DNA of 16,848 bases from contig PLCG01000092.1 in the NCBI GenBank assembly GCA_003135575.1, forward strand, positions 1 through 16,848, in the 5' to 3' direction. The notes beneath the pieces were generated by a model. The model had not been told where the DNA came from. It saw nothing but the letters and a program-made list of their open reading frames with translations, and did not search any database. This document shows, piece after piece, positions 13,611-16,848 of the stretch (its first letter is position 1; the number at the start of each line of letters is the position of its first letter). This DNA is from Nitrososphaerota archaeon (GTDB lineage: Archaea > Thermoproteota > Nitrososphaeria > Nitrososphaerales > Gagatemarchaeaceae). A program made the position numbers and the translations under genes.

Positions 13611-14762
13611 ATGTCCACGATCAATCCGGCGAAGAAGCTGCTGATGATCCCTGGGCCGACCAACGTGTCGGACAGGGTCATGAACGCGATGCTAAAGCCG
13701 ATGATCAACCACAGGTCGCCCGAGTTTACGGCGCTCGTCGAGAGCATCACTGAGAAGAGCAGATACCTCTTCCAGACGAAGGGTCATATCATCACAATTA
13801 CCGCGTCCGGCACCGGAGGCGTGGAGGCGATCGCCTTTGGCCTGGTGCGCCCCGGGGACAACGTCGTGGTCCCCGTCTACGGTGAATTCGGCCAGCGACT
13901 CGCGGAGGCGATTGAGCTCGCGGGCGGAAACGTCGTCAAGGTGTTCGCGGAGCCGGGAAACGTCCCCCGCCTCGAGGATGTCAAGGAGGCGATCCGGAGG
14001 ACCGACAACCTGAAGGCCGTATACACGGTGCACAACGAGACGAGCACGGGCTGCGCAATCCCATACATCCAGGAGCTGGCGAAGGCGGCGCACGAGAAGG
14101 ACGCCTTCATGGTGGTCGACGGCGTCTCAAGCATCGGCGGATACTCCGTCCCGGTCGACGCGTGGGGCGTGGACATGTGCGTCACCGCCAGCCAAAAGTG
14201 CATCGCCGCGCCGCCCGGAATGGTGATCATATCCCTTAACGACAAAGTCGCGGACTTTCTGAAGAGGACCCCGCCCACGGTCAGGTACTTCGACCTCGGG
14301 AAGCACCTCGACTTCCTCGAGCACGGTTACACGCCTTTCACGCCCGCGGTCTCCCTCTATTACGCCCTCGAGGAGGCGCTTACAGCCCTGAAGGAGGAGA
14401 CTCTCGAGAAGAGGGTCGCCAGGCACGTAAAGTGCGCGGGGCAGCTCTACTCCGCAATCGAATCGATGGGGCTCGAGGGCTTCGCTGAAAAGGGCTGCAG
14501 GTCGAACACCGTCATCGCGGTGAAGAACCCGGCGGGCGTGAACGACGAACGGTTCAGGGAGATTATGAGCGACGAGCAGAACGTCGTGATAACGGGAGGC
14601 TTCGGCCCGCTCAAGGGAAGGATCCTCAGGGTCGGCTCGATGGGAGACGTCACGAGCGCCCACATCCAGCGGACCGTCGACGCGATGGCCAAGACTCTGT
14701 CAAAGCTCGGCCACCCGGTCGACTCGAAGAGGGTCGCAGATGTGGCCGTGCGCGGACCGTAA
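13611..14762 (+). CDS. Class V PLP-dependent aminotransferase (alanine/serine-glyoxylate type)
   Basis: The product has 383 residues. MIPGPTNVSDRVM near 12-24 is the usual opening of the alanine-glyoxylate / serine-pyruvate aminotransferase group. ASGTGGVEA (65-73) binds the cofactor phosphate, Asp170 (VVDGVSS) should contact the pyridine nitrogen, and Lys196 in TASQKCIAAPPG is the PLP lysine. Family members move amino groups between alanine, serine or glycine and keto acids; the exact substrate pair cannot be read here. The ATG at 13611 has a purine-rich Shine-Dalgarno-like gaggggga upstream and lies 10 bases after nadM, so the two are probably cotranscribed. An in-frame ATG at 13584 would overlap nadM and add nine unconserved residues. 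Confidence 0.9.
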   Translation: MSTINPAKKLLMIPGPTNVSDRVMNAMLKPMINHRSPEFTALVESITEKSRYLFQTKGHIITITASGTGGVEAIAFGLVRPGDNVVVPVYGEFGQRLAEAIELAGGNVVKVFAEPGNVPRLEDVKEAIRRTDNLKAVYTVHNETSTGCAIPYIQELAKAAHEKDAFMVVDGVSSIGGYSVPVDAWGVDMCVTASQKCIAAPPGMVIISLNDKVADFLKRTPPTVRYFDLGKHLDFLEHGYTPFTPAVSLYYALEEALTALKEETLEKRVARHVKCAGQLYSAIESMGLEGFAEKGCRSNTVIAVKNPAGVNDERFREIMSDEQNVVITGGFGPLKGRILRVGSMGDVTSAHIQRTVDAMAKTLSKLGHPVDSKRVADVAVRGP

Positions 14763-14771
14763 GCACTAAGC

Positions 14772-14779
14772 ATTTAAAC
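14772..14779 (+). promoter_or_regulatory. TATA-like box for the FKBP gene
   Basis: atttaaac-type sequence lies about 36 bases before the ATG at 14812, predicting a short leader of roughly ten bases. Confidence 0.45.
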
Positions 14780-14811
14780 AGACCCGGGACGACGAAGGCG
14801 TTTCATACTAA

Positions 14812-15615
14812 ATGCCGTTCACAAAAGGCACCCTCGTGTATGTGAATTACACCGCCAAGGTGAAAGACACAGGCGAGGCAATAGAGACGACAATCGAAGA
14901 GCAGGCGAAGAAGCTCGACATCCATGACGCCGACCGGAGGTACGAGCCCCGTCTAGTCTCGGTGGGTGAGGACTGGGTCCTGAAAGGGCTGGACGAGGAG
15001 ATTGCGAAGATGGACGTGGGCGAGAAGAAGACCGCCGAGCTCCCGCCCGACAGGGCGTGGGGCAACAGGGATCCGACACTCCTTCGCATGGTGCCGCTCC
15101 GCAAGTTCGGGGACAAGGCCGACGAGCTGCGCGTCGGGGACGTCGTCGAGATGGACGACCGAGTCGCGGTGATCCGGTTCATCGGTTCCGGAAGAGCCCA
15201 AGTGGACTTCAACCACAGGCTCGCGGGGAAGACCCTGATCTACGAGATCGAGGCCCTGAGAAAGGTCGAGCCCGGCGAAGACACCATCCGCTCACTCATG
15301 AAGAGGAGGTTCCCAGGAGAGGGCGAGAAGATCGAGTTCACACAGAAAGGTGGGGAGGTATCCGTGACCATCCCAGAGGAGGCGTTCCTGGTCGAGGGGC
15401 TCCAGATAATCAAGAGGGGCATCGCGAACGACATATTGCACTTCGTCCCCGAGGCAAAGAAGATCACGTTCACCGAGGTCTACCCGCGCAAGGAAACGGC
15501 AGCGAAGGAGAAGGCCAAGGCAACGGAAGCAGAAGCTCCAGCCGCGCCCGCCGAGGCTGCGAAGGCCGAGGCTCCCGCGAAGAAGGAAAAGCGGGAAGCA
15601 AAGCAGACGGCCTAG
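14812..15615 (+). CDS. FKBP-type peptidyl-prolyl isomerase, SlyD-like
   Basis: It catalyses cis-trans isomerisation at proline and probably acts as a folding helper in the cytoplasm. The product has 267 residues. KGTLVYVNYTAKVKDTGEAI starts the FKBP fold, and WVLKGLDEEIAKMDVGEKK is the typical central helix. An inserted flap follows (about 95-125), then SGRAQVDFNHRLAGKTLIYEI, the strongly conserved close of the domain in archaeal SlyD-like proteins. Residues 165-225 form an extra C-terminal domain common in archaeal long FKBPs. The end is a low-complexity Ala/Glu/Lys tail (about 227-267), probably disordered. It converges on egsA with a 13-bp gap. Confidence 0.9.
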   Translation: MPFTKGTLVYVNYTAKVKDTGEAIETTIEEQAKKLDIHDADRRYEPRLVSVGEDWVLKGLDEEIAKMDVGEKKTAELPPDRAWGNRDPTLLRMVPLRKFGDKADELRVGDVVEMDDRVAVIRFIGSGRAQVDFNHRLAGKTLIYEIEALRKVEPGEDTIRSLMKRRFPGEGEKIEFTQKGGEVSVTIPEEAFLVEGLQIIKRGIANDILHFVPEAKKITFTEVYPRKETAAKEKAKATEAEAPAAPAEAAKAEAPAKKEKREAKQTA

Positions 15616-15628
15616 CCGTCCGCCGATG

Positions 15629-16669
15629 CTAAATCACACCAGTGTCTTTCGCAAGCTCGCGCGCGGCCCGCTCGTCCAGCTTGACCTTCGAGAGTATGGT
15701 GTAGCGGTCGGGCCGTATCGAGGGAGCCTCCAAAAGAGCCCTGGTTATCTCGCCGTCCGCTATCCCTAGCTCCGCTCCCGTCGTAGGTGCGTGAACATCC
15801 TTCAACGACGTCCTGACTCTCTCCCAGTCCAGACCGTGAAGCGAGGCCATCATTATCGTCCCGATCCCGCACTGCTCGCCGTGGAGTCCCTTCCCCGGGC
15901 AGATTGAATCCAGGGCATGGCTGAAGAGGTGCTCAGACCCGCTGCAGGGGCGGCTGCTCCCCGCGATCCCCGCCGCCACGCCCGCGCTAATGAGGCCCTC
16001 AACGAGGGCGCGTGCCGAGCCGATGTCGTACTCCCCGATGCTCTTGGAGCCGTCGAGGAAGACCTGGGCGCTCATCAGGGCCAGGTTAGCCGCATACCCT
16101 CCATAGTACTCGCCCGCCTCCTCGCTGGCGAGCTCCCAGTCCTTCACCGCAGTGAGCTTCGAGACCAGGTCGCCGCAGCCCGCCGCCTCGAGCCTCTTAG
16201 GCGCCGCAGCTATCACCTCGATGTCGGCGAGGATCCCCACGGGGGGCTTCGCCCGCTCCGAGTAGTGTGTGCCCATGCCCGAGATCGAGGCGAAGGGGCT
16301 GGAAATCCCGTCGTGGGAAGCGCTAGTAGGGACGGAGAAGAACGGCACATTGAGCCTGTAGGCGGCGAGCTTCCCAACATCCACGCTCTTCCCTCCGCCG
16401 ATCCCTATGATGCAGTAAGCCTTCGACGACGCCTTCATCACGCGCTCTACGTTTGCCATGTCTGAGGCGTCCACCTCGACCCACTCGACCGGAGACCCTA
16501 TCGAGCTCGTGACGACCCCCTTCACCTTCTCCTGGACGTTCGCCCCTGATGCTATGACCGCCGATCTTCTTCCAGGAGGAAACTCGACGAAGTCACCCAG
16601 CTCCCCAAGGATCCCTTCGCCTATGCGGATCCGCCGAGGGAACTCCATCGTGTGGGAGCCCAGAGGCAT
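15629..16669 (-). CDS. egsA: sn-Glycerol-1-phosphate dehydrogenase
   Basis: The enzyme reduces dihydroxyacetone phosphate to sn-glycerol 1-phosphate, the backbone of archaeal ether lipids, using NAD(P)H. The product has 346 residues, typical for the family. GIGGGKSVDVGKLAA is the dinucleotide loop. PTSASHDGISSPFASI follows, and the zinc-binding histidines lie in GSEHLFSHALD and GLHGEQCGIG. An upstream in-frame ATG (16765) would add 32 unconserved residues. I chose ATG 16669 because MPLGSHTMEFPRRI matches the usual N-terminus and an A/T box lies 27-30 bases upstream. It is the clearest proof that the host is an archaeon. Confidence 0.93.
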   Translation of the reverse strand: MPLGSHTMEFPRRIRIGEGILGELGDFVEFPPGRRSAVIASGANVQEKVKGVVTSSIGSPVEWVEVDASDMANVERVMKASSKAYCIIGIGGGKSVDVGKLAAYRLNVPFFSVPTSASHDGISSPFASISGMGTHYSERAKPPVGILADIEVIAAAPKRLEAAGCGDLVSKLTAVKDWELASEEAGEYYGGYAANLALMSAQVFLDGSKSIGEYDIGSARALVEGLISAGVAAGIAGSSRPCSGSEHLFSHALDSICPGKGLHGEQCGIGTIMMASLHGLDWERVRTSLKDVHAPTTGAELGIADGEITRALLEAPSIRPDRYTILSKVKLDERAARELAKDTGVI

Positions 16670-16693
16670 CGACTTTGGCGCTGCCAGTTCGTG

Positions 16694-16702
16694 GGATAAA
16701 AG
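16694..16702 (-). promoter_or_regulatory. TATA box of egsA
   Basis: Read leftward the sequence is cttttatcc, centred 29 bases before ATG 16669. This spacing decides the start codon. A second A/T box (leftward cttaattaacc, about 16767-16777) could be an upstream promoter. Confidence 0.5.
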
Positions 16703-16798
16703 CTTCCCAGATGTGCGAAGATTGTGCGCGTCTTGACCACCGGCCGTTCCGAACTTTTCATGCAAAGGTTAATTAAGCGTCGCCGACCAACTGTTTTT

Positions 16799-16816
16799 CG
16801 TCGTCACCGGACGACG
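16799..16816. repeat. 7-bp stem hairpin upstream of egsA
   Basis: cgtcgtc (16799-16805) and gacgacg (16810-16816) are complementary around a 4-base loop, next to a T5 tract at 16794-16798. Read leftward the stem is followed by A5, so it is not a terminator for leftward genes. Its role is unknown, and the last bases of the window show nothing else. Confidence 0.35.
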
Positions 16817-16848
16817 TTCCGTACGCATATCAAGTAAATCATCGACAC

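Noticed and set aside
15057..15632. 191-residue open frame inside the FKBP gene
   Set aside because: It is an Arg/Gly-rich out-of-frame shadow in a G+C-rich coding region.

Overview
The window is archaeal chromosomal DNA. The chromosomal genes include a glycerol-1-phosphate dehydrogenase (egsA), an archaeal nicotinamide mononucleotide adenylyltransferase (nadM), a 20S proteasome beta subunit, an RNA 3'-phosphate cyclase and a SlyD-like FKBP isomerase. Many genes have an A/T-rich TATA-like box about 25-30 bases before the start codon, as expected for leaderless or short-leader archaeal transcripts. The chromosomal parts are clearly G+C rich. The gene set would fit a high-G+C Thaumarchaeota/Nitrososphaeria-type lineage, but that placement is an inference.

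The main structural discovery is a 94-bp perfect direct repeat (3844-3937 and 13026-13119) that bounds about 9.2 kb of visibly A+T-richer DNA. The repeat consists of the promoter and first codons of nadM. The intact nadM runs rightward out of the right copy. The left copy is followed by a nadM stub that dies after 22 codons. The simplest reading is an integrative element inserted in the 5' end of nadM, which carried its own copy of the promoter and start and so kept the target gene working. Without the element the order would be rtcA (-), nadM (+), aminotransferase (+).

Layout. (1) 1-3843, chromosome: two hairpins, a C-terminally shortened rpiA behind a membrane-anchored coiled-coil gene, two very small genes, psmB and rtcA. 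(2) 3844-13119, the element: a large surface-anchored protein (-); a 415-bp intergenic region holding a tRNA 3'-end relic, a CT microsatellite and promoter-proximal repeats; a three-gene operon (+) encoding a PD-(D/E)XK-nuclease-like protein, a protein with a duplicated small domain shared with the first, and a protein with PIN-like and HEPN-like signatures; a second operon (+) encoding a winged-helix protein, a 62-residue protein with mirror-symmetric cysteines and a methyltransferase; an 8-helix membrane protein (-); and a decayed Cas1-type integrase 3' fragment (-) against the right repeat. (3) 13120-16848, chromosome: nadM, a class V aminotransferase, an FKBP isomerase, and convergent egsA.

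The 6.7-10.0 kb operon is the best candidate for an undescribed system. Two putative nucleases flank an accessory protein, all on a mobile island, which is the usual setting of antiviral or element-competition modules. The function is inferred from motifs and position only. The Cys-symmetric protein and its methyltransferase neighbour form a second candidate unit. No intact recombinase is visible, so the island may be immobile or mobilised in trans.
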